Notes: generated by a model from the letters alone, not told the origin. Positions 40,694 through 49,992 are shown, counted from the stretch's first letter. The stretch is 64,000 bases of DNA from JANQOH01 sp965201155 (GCA_965201155.1 OZ241752.1:1736001-1800000), one strand, 5' to 3'. A program made the numbers and translations.

Positions 40694-41263
40694 ATGGCCC
40701 AGCCCTTGATGCCAAAGGCCACGGCAGTGTGGCTTTTTGAAAATACGAGTTTGACATTTGAACAGATTGGCCGGTTTTGCGAAATGCATCCGCTGGAAAT
40801 CCAGGGGATAGCCGATGGCGAGGTGGCGGTGGGTATTGTCGGTCTCGACCCGGTTGCCAATGGGCAATTGACACGGGGAGAGATTACCCGCTGTGAAGCG
40901 GATCCCGACGCGGTTCTGAAAGCGCTGCCGCCCCGCGTAGCGGTGAGGCCCCGGCGCAAGGAGACCCGCTATACGCCGCTATCGAAGCGCGGCGACCGAC
41001 CGGACGCGATAGCCTGGCTACTGAAATATGCTCCTGATCTGACGGACGCGCAGATTTCCAAGCTGATCGGCACGACCAAGCCGACGATCAAGGCGGTGCG
41101 CGAACGCAGTCATTGGAACATTGCCAACATACAGGCCCGCGATCCGGTTCTGATGGGCCTGTGCACGCAGGGCGAGCTGGAGGAGCAGCGCGCCATCGCG
41201 AATGAGCGGCGCGCGCGCCAACGCACGGAGAGCGTCGCCGAGGAAACCGACGGCGCGATGTGA
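40694..41263 (+). CDS. trcR: TrcR (DUF1013), cell-cycle transcriptional regulator
   Basis: A 189-residue protein of the DUF1013 family, annotated elsewhere as cell cycle regulator TrcR and restricted to alphaproteobacteria. It starts MAQPLMPKATAVWLFENTSL and has FEQIGRFCEMHPLEIQGIAD, a helix-turn-helix-like block, then KRGDRPDAIAWLLKYAPDL with ISKLIGTTKPTIKAVR, a second HTH-like block. GAGGA lies 8 nt before the ATG. It lies 37 bp behind the quinone oxidoreductase gene and 49 bp before the ABC permease, so it might head or precede the transporter operon. Confidence 0.92.
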   Translation: MAQPLMPKATAVWLFENTSLTFEQIGRFCEMHPLEIQGIADGEVAVGIVGLDPVANGQLTRGEITRCEADPDAVLKALPPRVAVRPRRKETRYTPLSKRGDRPDAIAWLLKYAPDLTDAQISKLIGTTKPTIKAVRERSHWNIANIQARDPVLMGLCTQGELEEQRAIANERRARQRTESVAEETDGAM

Positions 41264-41312
41264 AGCCGCATCGCCCGGGTTTTCCCAAGAATATTTCAGC
41301 AAGTTTACGGAT

Positions 41313-42218
41313 ATGGACCTTGCGGCGCTCGGCGATTGCCTGACTACTTCCTCATGCGTGGTGTTTCAGGTGGTTGGCGGATTGAAAATCGGCATGCTGC
41401 TGTTTCTGGTAGCGGCCGGCCTTACGCTGATCCTGGGGGTGCTGGGGGTTATCAATTTCGCCCACGGCTCGCTCTATATGATCGGCGCGTATTTTGCCCA
41501 TACGACACTGGCGGTTACGGGTAATTTCACGCTTGCCATCATTGCCGCAGCGCTGGGCACAGCGCTGGTGGGGCTGGTGTTCGAGCGCACGCTCATCGCG
41601 CGCGTTTACGGCAATAACGTGCTGTTGCAGCTTCTGGTCTGCTACGCCTTCATACTCATTCTCGATGATGTGGTGCTGATCGTCTGGGGTGAGGAGTTTC
41701 TTTCCAGCCTCGGGGCGCCGGAGGTGTTTCGCACCCGCCCGCTGTTTGTCGGTGGAGCCATCGTACCGCCGTTTCATCTGTTTCTGATCGGAGCGAGCCT
41801 TGCGGTGGCGGTGGGCCTCTGGGTGATGATGACGCGCACTCGCTTCGGCAAGCTGGTCCGGGCGGTGGCGGGTAACCCCGGAATGGCGGCGGCGCTGGGT
41901 GTGAATGTCACTGCGGTTTACGCCGGCGTCTTTGCGCTTGGCAGCCTGTTGGCGGGGTTGGGCGGCGCGCTGGCGGCGAGCGAGCGCTCGATTTCCTCAG
42001 GCATGGGTTTCTCGGTCATCATCGAAAGTTTCATCGTCACTGTCGTGGGCGGCATGGGGTCGATAGCGGGCGCGTTCGCAGCGGCGGTGCTGATCGGACT
42101 GGCGCGCTCGTTCGGTGCGGTGGGCTTTCCCCTGTTTACCGACGGGTTGATGTTCATGCTGATGGTTCTGGTACTGCTGCTGCGGCCGCAGGGGCTTTTC
42201 GGCGAGCCTGAAGGCTGA
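41313..42218 (+). CDS. livH: LivH-type branched-chain amino-acid/amide ABC permease
   Basis: A 301-residue membrane protein. ATG at 41313 (MDLAALGDCLTTSS) gives the normal N-terminus. Motifs: GVINFAHGSLYMIGAYFA (family signature), NVLLQLLVCYAFILILDDVV and the terminal VLLLRPQGLFGEPEG. Its TGA overlaps the livM ATG. The full four-gene transporter lacks a substrate-binding protein gene nearby. Confidence 0.93.
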   Translation: MDLAALGDCLTTSSCVVFQVVGGLKIGMLLFLVAAGLTLILGVLGVINFAHGSLYMIGAYFAHTTLAVTGNFTLAIIAAALGTALVGLVFERTLIARVYGNNVLLQLLVCYAFILILDDVVLIVWGEEFLSSLGAPEVFRTRPLFVGGAIVPPFHLFLIGASLAVAVGLWVMMTRTRFGKLVRAVAGNPGMAAALGVNVTAVYAGVFALGSLLAGLGGALAASERSISSGMGFSVIIESFIVTVVGGMGSIAGAFAAAVLIGLARSFGAVGFPLFTDGLMFMLMVLVLLLRPQGLFGEPEG

Positions 42219-43183
42219 TGGGCCGCGATCTCGTCTTCGCCGCGGCGGCGTTTGCGGCAATGATCGTGCTGCGGATATTGGTTGACGACCCCGGCCTGCA
42301 TGACATCGTGATCAAGTCGGCTATTTTCGCTATCTTTGCGTTGTCCCTCAATCTGCTGGTCGGCACGCTGGGGCTGGTATCGTTCGGCCATGCGGCATTT
42401 TTTGCCTCCGGCGCCTATGTGTTCGGCCTGTTCATGCAATCCTCCTGGGTGGGGCAGGAGAGTTTCTGGGCCATTCCTGCGGCGATGATCCTCGCAGTTG
42501 CGGTTTCGGCGTTGCTGGCGGCAGCGATCGGAGCAATCTGCATTCGCGCGCAGACGATCTATTTTTCGTTCCTGACGCTTGCGTTTCAGATGATCCTCTA
42601 CAGCGCCATCCTGGCGGCGGTGCCGATCACGGGCGGTGATCAAGGTTTGATGGGTGGGTTTCCCAAGCCGCCGGTGCTGGGGCTGGAAGTGAGTAATCCG
42701 GCCCACATCTATGGGCTTTGCGCGGCACTGGCGGTGATCTGCGGGTTTATGCTGCGCCAGGTTTCGGAATCTCCGTTCGGCTATGCGCTGCGCATGATTC
42801 GCGACAACGCAGACCGTGCGGCAGCGTTGGGGCTGCCCATCAAATGGCATCAGTGGCTGGCGTTTGTCATTGCCGGCACATTCGCCTCGGTCGCGGGCGT
42901 GCTGCAGGCGTTGCTGGATGTTGGCGCATTTCCGGAGTGGGCATTCTGGGCCAAGTCCGCCGAGCCGCTGTTCATGATCCTGCTGGGCGGGATGCAGACG
43001 TTTCTAGGTCCCGCCGTCGGCGCGGTGATATTCGAGGTTCTTAATGCGGAAGTGACGGCCCATACGCGCTATTACGGATTGGTTCTGGGCAGCGTGGTGC
43101 TGGTGTTCACATTGGGAGTACGGCGCGGTCTCCTGGACCAGCTATGGCACTGGGTTGCGGGACGGCGTAATGCTGGCACTTGA
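42218..43183 (+). CDS. livM: LivM-type branched-chain amino-acid/amide ABC permease
   Basis: Second permease, 321 residues. Motifs: GTLGLVSFGHAAFFASGAYVFG (LivM signature), AICIRAQTIYFSFLTLAFQMI, ESPFGYALRMIRDNADRAAA (the EAA-like loop meeting the ATPase), and GGMQTFLGPAVGAVIF. TGATG overlap at the start and a 14-bp overlap with livG at the end indicate tight coupling. Confidence 0.93.
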   Translation: MGRDLVFAAAAFAAMIVLRILVDDPGLHDIVIKSAIFAIFALSLNLLVGTLGLVSFGHAAFFASGAYVFGLFMQSSWVGQESFWAIPAAMILAVAVSALLAAAIGAICIRAQTIYFSFLTLAFQMILYSAILAAVPITGGDQGLMGGFPKPPVLGLEVSNPAHIYGLCAALAVICGFMLRQVSESPFGYALRMIRDNADRAAALGLPIKWHQWLAFVIAGTFASVAGVLQALLDVGAFPEWAFWAKSAEPLFMILLGGMQTFLGPAVGAVIFEVLNAEVTAHTRYYGLVLGSVVLVFTLGVRRGLLDQLWHWVAGRRNAGT

Positions 43184-43919
43184 GGGAGTGAGCAAGCATT
43201 TCGGCGGCGTGGCGGCAGTTGACGATGTCAGCCTCGAATTCACCGCCGGCAGTCTCAGCGCCGTGATCGGCCCGAACGGCGCGGGCAAGACAACGCTGTT
43301 CAACCTGATTGCCGGACGGCTCAAGCCGGACCGCGGACGCATCCGGCTCGACGGCGCTGACATTACCGGATTGGGTGAGGCGGCGATCGTTAGGCGCGGC
43401 GTGGGACGCGCGTTTCAGATGGCGAACCTGTTCTCCAGCCTGACGGTGCATGAAGCAGTGAGCGCGGCAGTAATGACACATCGACGCGCGACTTTTGCGT
43501 TCCGCTCTCGATTCTCCCGCTCACCCACCGGAAGGCGCGCTGACGAGATATTGGCACTGACCGGGCTGGAGGAAGCAGCCGGGCGCTTGTCAGCGAATCT
43601 CAGCCACGGCGACCAGAAACTTCTGGACATAGCGCTGGCTCTGGCGGTGGAGCCGCGTCTGCTGCTGCTGGACGAACCGACCGCCGGCATGGGGCCGGAA
43701 GAACGCAAGGACATGATCGCGCGCGTGAAGACGCTGCGTGCGGCGCGCGGCATGACGCTGGTTTTCATTGAGCACGACATGGACATCGTGTTTGACACAG
43801 CAGAGAGGATTTGCGTTCTACAGCGCGGCGCAGTGCTGGCGGAAGGACCGCCGGAGTCAATTCGCGGGCATCCAGGTGTGATTGCCGCGTATTTGGGCGA
43901 ACCCGAGGAACCGCAATGA
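43170..43919 (+). CDS. livG: LivG-type ABC transporter ATPase
   Basis: A 249-residue ATPase. Walker A GPNGAGKTTLFNL, signature LSHGDQKLLDIALAL (the LSxGxQK form usual in LivG), Walker B LLLLDEPTAGMGPEE and H-loop FIEHDMDIVFD are clear. ATG at 43170 is chosen with GGGACGG upstream; a TTG at 43155 is less likely. Its TGA overlaps the livF ATG. Confidence 0.93.
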   Translation: MLALEGVSKHFGGVAAVDDVSLEFTAGSLSAVIGPNGAGKTTLFNLIAGRLKPDRGRIRLDGADITGLGEAAIVRRGVGRAFQMANLFSSLTVHEAVSAAVMTHRRATFAFRSRFSRSPTGRRADEILALTGLEEAAGRLSANLSHGDQKLLDIALALAVEPRLLLLDEPTAGMGPEERKDMIARVKTLRAARGMTLVFIEHDMDIVFDTAERICVLQRGAVLAEGPPESIRGHPGVIAAYLGEPEEPQ

Positions 43920-44629
43920 GCACGCCGGTTCTGGAAGCGCATGATCTTGATGTGTTTTACGGCGCGAGCCAGGCGCTTTTCGGTGTTTCACTGTCGGTTT
44001 CGAGCGGCCGAACCGTGGCGTTGCTGGGGCGCAACGGGGCTGGCAAGAGCACAACGCTCAAGGCTTTGGCCGGCCTGGCACCGCCGCGACGCGGGCGGGT
44101 CCTGCTGCGCGGCAGCAATGTCGCGGGGCGGCCTCCCTATCGCATCGCGCGGGCCGGCATGGGATATGTGCCGGAAGATCGCCAAGTGTTTGCGCGTCAC
44201 ACGGTGGAAGACAATCTGGCGTTGGCGGCAAAAGCAGGCCCGGAAGGCGAGCGCGTATGGATGCTGGACAGCGTGTATGACGTCTTTCCGGTGCTGAAAA
44301 ACCTGCGCCGCCGCGTCGCGGGGCGGCTGTCTGGCGGCGAGCAACAGATGCTTACGGTGGCGCGTACGCTGATGGGGAATCCTGCAGTGGTGCTGCTTGA
44401 CGAGCCGTCGGAAGGGCTGGCTCCCTTGATCGTGCGCGAGATCGGGGCGTTGATCCGCCGCCTGTCGGGGGCCGGTGTCACCGTTTTGCTGGCGGAACAG
44501 AACATGCATTTCTGCCTGGATATTGCCAGCGATGCGGTAATCATCGACAAGGGCCGCGTCGTCTGGCGGGGAACAATGGCAGACCTGCGAGAGGAGAGCG
44601 ACGTTCGCACACGCTATCTGGCCGTGTGA
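43916..44629 (+). CDS. livF: LivF-type ABC transporter ATPase
   Basis: Second ATPase, 237 residues: MSTPVLEAHDLDVFYGASQA, Walker A GRNGAGKSTTLKAL, signature LSGGEQQMLTVARTL, Walker B VVLLDEPSEGLAPLI, H-loop LLAEQNMHF. The YVPEDRQVFARHTVEDNL segment is diagnostic for LivF. Its start overlaps the livG stop. The enoyl-CoA hydratase gene follows 58 bp later. Confidence 0.94.
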   Translation: MSTPVLEAHDLDVFYGASQALFGVSLSVSSGRTVALLGRNGAGKSTTLKALAGLAPPRRGRVLLRGSNVAGRPPYRIARAGMGYVPEDRQVFARHTVEDNLALAAKAGPEGERVWMLDSVYDVFPVLKNLRRRVAGRLSGGEQQMLTVARTLMGNPAVVLLDEPSEGLAPLIVREIGALIRRLSGAGVTVLLAEQNMHFCLDIASDAVIIDKGRVVWRGTMADLREESDVRTRYLAV

Positions 44630-44687
44630 ATTTCGCGGGACGACCGAACGGCGGGAACTCACTGCGGCGAAATGGGAGATACGGACC

Positions 44688-45488
44688 ATGACGACAGAAC
44701 CTGCATATGAAACGCTGTTGTTCGAACGCCGGGACGCGGTGGCGGTTATCACGCTCAACCGTCCGCCGGCCAATGCATTGAACCCGCAGATGGCGGCGGA
44801 CTTGGCTCGAGCGGCGGTGGTCTGCATTGCGGACCGGTCAATTCGTGCGGTGGTTCTGACGGGCGCGGGCGACAAGTTGTTTTGCGGCGGAGGCGATCTG
44901 CGTTCCTTCGCGGCGGCGGGCGAAAATGCCGGCGCGTTGGTGCTGGAGATGACAAAAAACCTGCACTCGGCGGTGTCGCGTTTTGCACGCATGGACCCAC
45001 CCGTGCTGGTGGCACTGAACGGCAGCGCCGGCGGCGGCGGCATGAGCATGGCGCTGGCGGGGGATCTGATGTTTGCGGCCGATCACGCGAAACTCACTAT
45101 GGCGTATACACGGGCGGGACTTTCACCCGACGGGAGTTCGACCTGGTTTCTGGCTCGGTTGGTGGGCTTGCGCCGCGCGGCCGAACTGACACTGCTGAAT
45201 CGCTCATTGACTGCGGAGGAGGCACTGGATTGGGGGCTCGTGAACCGGGTGCTGCCGGCGATCGACCTGATGCCGACGGTATTGGAGACGGCAGCGCAGC
45301 TTGCCGCCGGGCCGACGGGGGCGTTCGGCAGGGCGAAACGGCTGTTGCTGGACGGCATGACGCAGGCGCTGGATACGCAGATGGAACAGGAGAGCCTCGG
45401 CATAGCAGCATCCCTTTCGTCGCCGGACGGGCGCGAGGGTGTGCAGGCGTTCCTCGAGAAGCGCAGGCCGGAGTTTGCCGGCGGCTAA
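44688..45488 (+). CDS. Enoyl-CoA hydratase/isomerase family protein
   Basis: Crotonase-fold enzyme, 266 residues. The oxyanion-hole segments are VVLTGAGDKLFCGGGDLRSF and LNGSAGGGGMSMALAGDLMFA; KLTMAYTRAGLSPDGSSTWFL contains the region where hydratase glutamates normally lie. One usual catalytic Glu appears replaced by Gly/Ser in the first part (GSAGGGG in place of G-x-a-x-G-g-G with E), so activity could be isomerase-like or hydrolase-like. With the Liv transporter upstream, it may act on the imported compound as a CoA ester. Confidence 0.88.
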   Translation: MTTEPAYETLLFERRDAVAVITLNRPPANALNPQMAADLARAAVVCIADRSIRAVVLTGAGDKLFCGGGDLRSFAAAGENAGALVLEMTKNLHSAVSRFARMDPPVLVALNGSAGGGGMSMALAGDLMFAADHAKLTMAYTRAGLSPDGSSTWFLARLVGLRRAAELTLLNRSLTAEEALDWGLVNRVLPAIDLMPTVLETAAQLAAGPTGAFGRAKRLLLDGMTQALDTQMEQESLGIAASLSSPDGREGVQAFLEKRRPEFAGG

Positions 45489-45495
45489 GGGGTGT

Positions 45496-46191
45496 TCAGG
45501 CTGTTCGCGGCGCTCGCGGGCCGAAGATAGCGGTGCCGATGCGCACATGAGTGGCCCCGCAGGCGATGGCAGTTTCAAAGTCCGCAGTCATGCCCATGCT
45601 GAGGCGCGGGAGACCGTGGTGTTGGGCGAGTTGGCGCAGCCTGATGAAGTACGGCGCGGGGTCGCGGCCTTGCGGCGGCAGGCACATCAGTCCCGTGACG
45701 GGCAGTTGATATTCGTCGCGGCACGCGGTGATGAAGGCGTCGGCCTGTTCGGGCGGGACGCCGGATTTTTGCGGTTCCGCGCCGATATTGACCTCGATGA
45801 GGCAGTGGGGGCGGTATCCGGTGCGGTCGAATGCGCGCGCCAGTGCCGCAGCAAGGCGAGGTCGGTCCAGCGTCTCGATCACGTCGAACAAAGCGGAAGC
45901 GTCACGCGCCTTGTTGGTTTGCAAAGAGCCGATGAGATGCAGGGTGACTTCCGGCGCTTCCTCTTTCAGAGGCGGCCATTTGGCCTGTGCTTCCTGCACA
46001 CGGTTCTCGCCGAATATAAATTGACCGGCGGCGAGTGCGGGGCGAATGCGCGCGGCACCGAAGGTCTTGGGCACGGCGACGAGGGTGACATGTCGGGGCG
46101 CTCGCCCGGCGGCCCGGGCGGCGGCAGTAATGTTTGCGCGTATGCGCACAAGATTGGCGGCGACATCCACCGTTTCGCCGATCGGGTTCAT
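45496..46191 (-). CDS. YggS/PLPBP family pyridoxal-phosphate homeostasis protein
   Basis: PLP-binding TIM-barrel protein without known catalysis that buffers PLP supply; 231 residues. The PLP lysine is in TLVAVPKTF. Other family segments: FGENRVQEAQAKW, HLIGSLQTNKAR, VNIGAEPQKSGVPPE, LSMGMTADFETAIACGATHVR, IGTAIFGPR. The start at 46191 is fixed by family length. It is divergent from the TenI/ThiE-like gene with the start codons overlapping. Confidence 0.94.
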   Translation of the reverse strand: MNPIGETVDVAANLVRIRANITAAARAAGRAPRHVTLVAVPKTFGAARIRPALAAGQFIFGENRVQEAQAKWPPLKEEAPEVTLHLIGSLQTNKARDASALFDVIETLDRPRLAAALARAFDRTGYRPHCLIEVNIGAEPQKSGVPPEQADAFITACRDEYQLPVTGLMCLPPQGRDPAPYFIRLRQLAQHHGLPRLSMGMTADFETAIACGATHVRIGTAIFGPRAPRTA

Positions 46192-46789
46192 GGCGACTGC
46201 TTGTTTTGTTGACCGCGAGGGGCGAAGTCTAGCAGCGACGGCGCAGCGGCTCAATTTGCGTTTTCGATGCCTACCTGCGTTGATTCTTGTTGTCGAGCGC
46301 AGCCGGTTGGCGGACCCGTTCGCTGCGCTGCGCCGTTTGCCGACGGGTAGCGCAGTACTCTTGCGTGATTATGCCGCTGCCGACCGCGCGACAGTTGCGA
46401 GACGTCTGGCGGCATGTTGCCGGCGGCGGCGTCTGCGGTTTTTGGTCGCGGGGGACTGGCGGCTTGCGGCGCGTGTGGGCGCCGGTCTGCATATGCCGGA
46501 GGCACTGGTTCGGCGGCGGCGCGGCAGATATTGGTGTTTGGCGGCGGCGCACGGTGCCTCGGCGCTGATTCGCGCGCGCCGCGCCGGCGCGGCGGCAGTG
46601 CTGTTGTCGCCGGTGTTCCCGACTGCGAGTCATCCCGGCGCGAGGGTTCTGGGTGTGGTGCGGTTTGCTGCACTGGCGCGCGGTACAAGACTGCCGGTTT
46701 ATGCGCTCGGAGGGGTGGACGGGTACCGGGCGCGGCGGCTGGCTGGCACCAGCGCATGCGGTATTGCCGCCATAGGCGCTTTTGGCTGA
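46190..46789 (+). CDS. TenI/ThiE-like thiamine phosphate synthase family protein
   Basis: Up to 199 residues. The C-terminal half matches the family: GAGLHMPEALVRRRRG, AAAVLLSPVFPTASHPGA, LPVYALGGVDGYRA, IAAIGAFG. The canonical ThiE pyrophosphate-binding K/R-D segment near the N-terminus is not obvious, so TenI-like or degenerate function is possible. The start is uncertain: this ATG overlaps the divergent YggS start, and a TTG at 46256 could be the true one. Arg content is very high. Confidence 0.72.
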   Translation: MATACFVDREGRSLAATAQRLNLRFRCLPALILVVERSRLADPFAALRRLPTGSAVLLRDYAAADRATVARRLAACCRRRRLRFLVAGDWRLAARVGAGLHMPEALVRRRRGRYWCLAAAHGASALIRARRAGAAAVLLSPVFPTASHPGARVLGVVRFAALARGTRLPVYALGGVDGYRARRLAGTSACGIAAIGAFG

Positions 46790-46841
46790 CAGGTCCGTCA
46801 TTGGAGATCGATGGTCCGGGTGTGCAGACCGGGACTGAAAG

Positions 46842-46871
46842 AAAAAAAGCGGCGGCCCGAGGGGCCGCCGC
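46842..46871 (-). terminator. Rho-independent terminator of the porin at 46901
   Basis: On the minus strand a 10-bp GCGGCGGCCC/GGGCCGCCGC stem with a 3-nt loop is followed by seven T residues (complement of 46848-46842). It resembles the terminator of the porin at 26413, showing common descent of both gene ends. Confidence 0.88.
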
Positions 46872-46900
46872 ATCGCTTCACTGAAACCGGGAGTGCGTGG

Positions 46901-48061
46901 TCAGAAGCTCAGCATGAGGCCGGAAAGGGCCACGAGCGCCTCGTTGTCCGTGGCATCGCCGTCATTGTCGAATTCGACGCCGATGAGTTCGCCGTACCAT
47001 TTGAGGCCCGGCGCGACGGAATAGCCGACGCTAATGGCCCATGCATCGTAGTTGCTGGTCATCATATTTGCGGACTTCTCGGCGCTGGCATATTGCACCT
47101 CGACGCCGAGCGGACCGAAGGTGTAGATCGCATTCATCGACCAGCCGCTATATTCCTGACCATCGCCGGCAGCCGCCATGTGGTCGTCAGCGTTCCAGAA
47201 GGCGGCTCCGACCTGTAGACCCGCATAGTTGAGGCGGGCTGAAATGTCGTAAGCGTCGATGCCGTTCGTCGTCGTCATCGTCGTCGACTCGCCGTCATCC
47301 GTCATGGTCGTGACATCGTCGCTGGTGGCGCCGACAGCGGCCAGTGCGACGGTGGCGCCGCCAAAGTCGCCGCTCCACTTGACACCGTAGGCGATCTTGT
47401 CGGTGGTTTCTCCACTGTCACTGGGGATACCGCTGGCGGGGTCGGCTTCAAGGGTTGACGGCGTGAAGCTGATGCCGGCCTGGAAGCCGCCAAGGGCGGG
47501 GGTATAATAGGTAACCTTGGAATTTCCGGCGTCCCACCAAAGCGGGCTTGCGGCGTGGTTGATCGAGCCGGCGGGCTGGTATGCGTAGCTCTTGTAAGCC
47601 AGATCGAGGCCGCCGATACCGGTGTATCCCTGAGGCAGCGGCGTGAGGGTCAAGCCGGTGTCCGCGCCGGGCCAGTTGCCGAGTTCCACGGAACCCCAGC
47701 CGCCCTTGAAATACATGTATTCACGGCCTGGATAAATTGAGTTGTTATTATCGCCGCCGCCGAGATTGCGGTTATCGGTAGCAAAGTGGATCTTTGCGCC
47801 GTAGACGAGGCCGTTATCGGCGGTCATTTCGCCGTTGAAATAGATTTCACCGAAGCGGCCATTGACGAAATCCATGTCGCGAGTGACGCCCTCGGGCTCC
47901 ATGTCGTTATCGACGAAGCCGGCTTCGAACTGGGCTGCCATGCCAGCGGTAAGGACCGGCGTTCCAGCATCATTTACGGACTGGATCGGCAAGGCAAATG
48001 CGCTTGTCGCGAGCGCCGAGGCACCGGCCACAGCGGCCGTGCTGAGAAGAAGTTTTTTCAT
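46901..48061 (-). CDS. Outer-membrane porin, second intact copy
   Basis: A 386-residue porin with signal peptide MKKLLLSTAAVAGASALATS ending near FALP. Barrel landmarks: GLVYGAKIHFATDNRNLGG, GREYMYFKGGWGSVELGNW, KIAYGVKWSGDFGGATVALA, and terminal LVALSGLMLSF with the C-terminal Phe. It shares long segments with the porin at 26413 and even more of its end with the remnant at 27688 (YAGLQVGAAFW, SVGYSVAPGLKWYGEL). A GGAGG lies 11 nt before the ATG, as in the first porin, and a terminator follows. Confidence 0.93.
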   Translation of the reverse strand: MKKLLLSTAAVAGASALATSAFALPIQSVNDAGTPVLTAGMAAQFEAGFVDNDMEPEGVTRDMDFVNGRFGEIYFNGEMTADNGLVYGAKIHFATDNRNLGGGDNNNSIYPGREYMYFKGGWGSVELGNWPGADTGLTLTPLPQGYTGIGGLDLAYKSYAYQPAGSINHAASPLWWDAGNSKVTYYTPALGGFQAGISFTPSTLEADPASGIPSDSGETTDKIAYGVKWSGDFGGATVALAAVGATSDDVTTMTDDGESTTMTTTNGIDAYDISARLNYAGLQVGAAFWNADDHMAAAGDGQEYSGWSMNAIYTFGPLGVEVQYASAEKSANMMTSNYDAWAISVGYSVAPGLKWYGELIGVEFDNDGDATDNEALVALSGLMLSF

Positions 48062-48454
48062 GCGACCGTAAACCTCCACATCAGGTTATTTGCGCGGACC
48101 GGACTGTGCCGGCCCTTCCGGCGCCCAACGGGCATTTCCCATATTTCGTCCGTTGCCTCCCTCGCGCAACGACGCCAGACTCGCCTGGGTGCGCGCCGCT
48201 CCGCAATTTGCTAGCAGACACCGCGGGAAATCAACCATTTTCGGAGGGTATGCAACGCTTTTGCGCCACTCTGTTGCAAATTTGTCACATTGGGCGGAAT
48301 GAGACGCTAACTTTACCCACTTTCCGGCGCGAGTGAGGGGGTTGTTCACCCTTGGATTGAGGTCTGCGGGGTGCGTATGCGCTTGCGCCGCGTGGGGTTT
48401 GGGCTTTATTTCCCTTATCGGTAGATGAAAGCAGCCATGCGAGGAGTTCAGGAC
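48062..48454. other. Divergent intergenic region between porin and uxaA-like gene
   Basis: A 393-bp gap. Next to the porin there is its ribosome binding site (GGAGG on the minus strand, 48077-48073) and an imperfect hairpin around CCGG-actgtg-CCGG. Unlike the porin at 26413, it lacks the GTGATCAAACGTGAAC leader and ACGTAAGC elements. GAGGAG at 48441 is the ribosome binding site of the uxaA-like gene. I recognise no operator. Confidence 0.5.
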
Positions 48455-49981
48455 ATGTCGAACGACGCTCTCACCATTCGCCTTCATGCGGCCGACAACG
48501 TGGTTACGGCGAAGGCGACCATTGCGGCAGGGACGGACATTGCCGGCGAGGCGGTGCGTGCGGCGGTCGATATTCCGGTCGGGCACAAGGTTGCGACAGG
48601 CGCGATTGCTGCCGGCGATGCGGTGCGAAAGTACAATCAAATCATCGGATTTGCCAGTCAGCCGATTACCGCGGGCGACCATGTGCATACGCATAATGTA
48701 GAGATGCGGGCCTTTGCCCGGGATTACGCCTATGGCAGCGAGGCGCGGCCGACGGATTTTGTTGCCGAAGAGGGGCGCGCGACCTTCCAGGGCATTGTGC
48801 GTGAGGACGGACGGGTCGCAACGCGGAACTACATCGGGCTGGTCAGCTCGGTGAATTGTTCGGCGACGGTGTGCCGCTACATTGCCGATGCGTTTCGCGG
48901 CGGGGCGCTGGATGATTTTCCGCATGTTGATGGTGTCGTTGCGTTGACGCACGGCTCGGGCTGCGGGATGCCCGGCCATGGTTATGGCTGGGAGATGTTT
49001 CAGAACACCATCAACGGCTACAAAGGCCACGCCAATTTTGCCGGCATTGTGGTGGTGGGGCTGGGCTGCGAGGTCAACCAGATTGCCGGAATGATCGACC
49101 GTCATGGCTGGGAAACCGGTCCGCAGCTTGCCACGATGACGATTCAGGAAACTGGCGGCACGCGCAAGACGGTTGCAGAAGGGGTGGCGCGCGTGCGGGA
49201 GATGCTGCCTGAAGCGAACAAGGCGCGCCGCACGACCGTGCCAACGAGTCATCTCATCCTGGGTCTGGAGTGCGGCGGGTCGGATGCGTATTCGGGCATG
49301 TCCGCCAATCCGGCGCTGGGGGCCGCGGCCGATTTACTGGTGCGGCATGGCGGCACAGCGGTGCTGGCCGAAACACCGGAGGTATACGGTGCCGAACACC
49401 TGTTGACGCGGCGTGCGCAAAGCAAGGAGGTGGGGGACAAGCTCATCAAGCATATCCTGTGGTGGGAGGAATATACGGCGAAAAACGGTGCGGAGATGAA
49501 CAACAATCCCTCGCCCGGTAACAAGGCGGGCGGTCTGACCACCATACTCGAAAAGTCGCTGGGCGCCGTCGCCAAGGGCGGCACCACCAACCTTGTCGAC
49601 GTGTATCAATATGCGGAGCCGATCACGGCAAAGGGATTTTGCTTCATGAATACGCCGGGCTACGACGTGACGTCAGTTAACGGCATGGTTGCCGGCGGGG
49701 CGAATGTCGTTTGTTTCACGACGGGGCGGGGGTCGGCCTTTGGTTGCAAGCCCACACCGTCCATCAAGCTCGCCACCAATTCGGTGATGTACCGGCGAAT
49801 GGAGGACGATATGGACGTCAATTGCGGTCTTGTCATGGACGGTAAGAAGACCGTTGCTGAAATGGGTGAAGCGGTGTTCCGGAAGATTCTGGATACCGCC
49901 TCGGGCGCGCGCACGAAGAGCGAGGAACTCGGCTATGGCGACGAGGAGTTCGTTCCTTGGCAAGTGGGAGCGGTGATGTAG
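48455..49981 (+). CDS. uxaA: UxaA-family dehydratase (altronate/galactarate type)
   Basis: A 508-residue full-length member. An N-terminal SAF domain (about 1-75, HKVATGAIAAGDAVRKYNQI) is followed by the UxaA core: IVREDGRVATRNYIGLVSSV, THGSGCGMPGHGYGWE, VVVGLGCEVNQIAGM, GLECGGSDAYSGMSANPALG, and CFTTGRGSAFGCKPTPSIKL. The family dehydrates sugar acids such as altronate or galactarate with Fe(II). The start ATG follows GAGGAG by 8 nt. First gene of a likely sugar-acid cluster; the exact substrate is not determined. Confidence 0.88.
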   Translation: MSNDALTIRLHAADNVVTAKATIAAGTDIAGEAVRAAVDIPVGHKVATGAIAAGDAVRKYNQIIGFASQPITAGDHVHTHNVEMRAFARDYAYGSEARPTDFVAEEGRATFQGIVREDGRVATRNYIGLVSSVNCSATVCRYIADAFRGGALDDFPHVDGVVALTHGSGCGMPGHGYGWEMFQNTINGYKGHANFAGIVVVGLGCEVNQIAGMIDRHGWETGPQLATMTIQETGGTRKTVAEGVARVREMLPEANKARRTTVPTSHLILGLECGGSDAYSGMSANPALGAAADLLVRHGGTAVLAETPEVYGAEHLLTRRAQSKEVGDKLIKHILWWEEYTAKNGAEMNNNPSPGNKAGGLTTILEKSLGAVAKGGTTNLVDVYQYAEPITAKGFCFMNTPGYDVTSVNGMVAGGANVVCFTTGRGSAFGCKPTPSIKLATNSVMYRRMEDDMDVNCGLVMDGKKTVAEMGEAVFRKILDTASGARTKSEELGYGDEEFVPWQVGAVM

Positions 49982-49992
49982 GGAAGCGCGGG

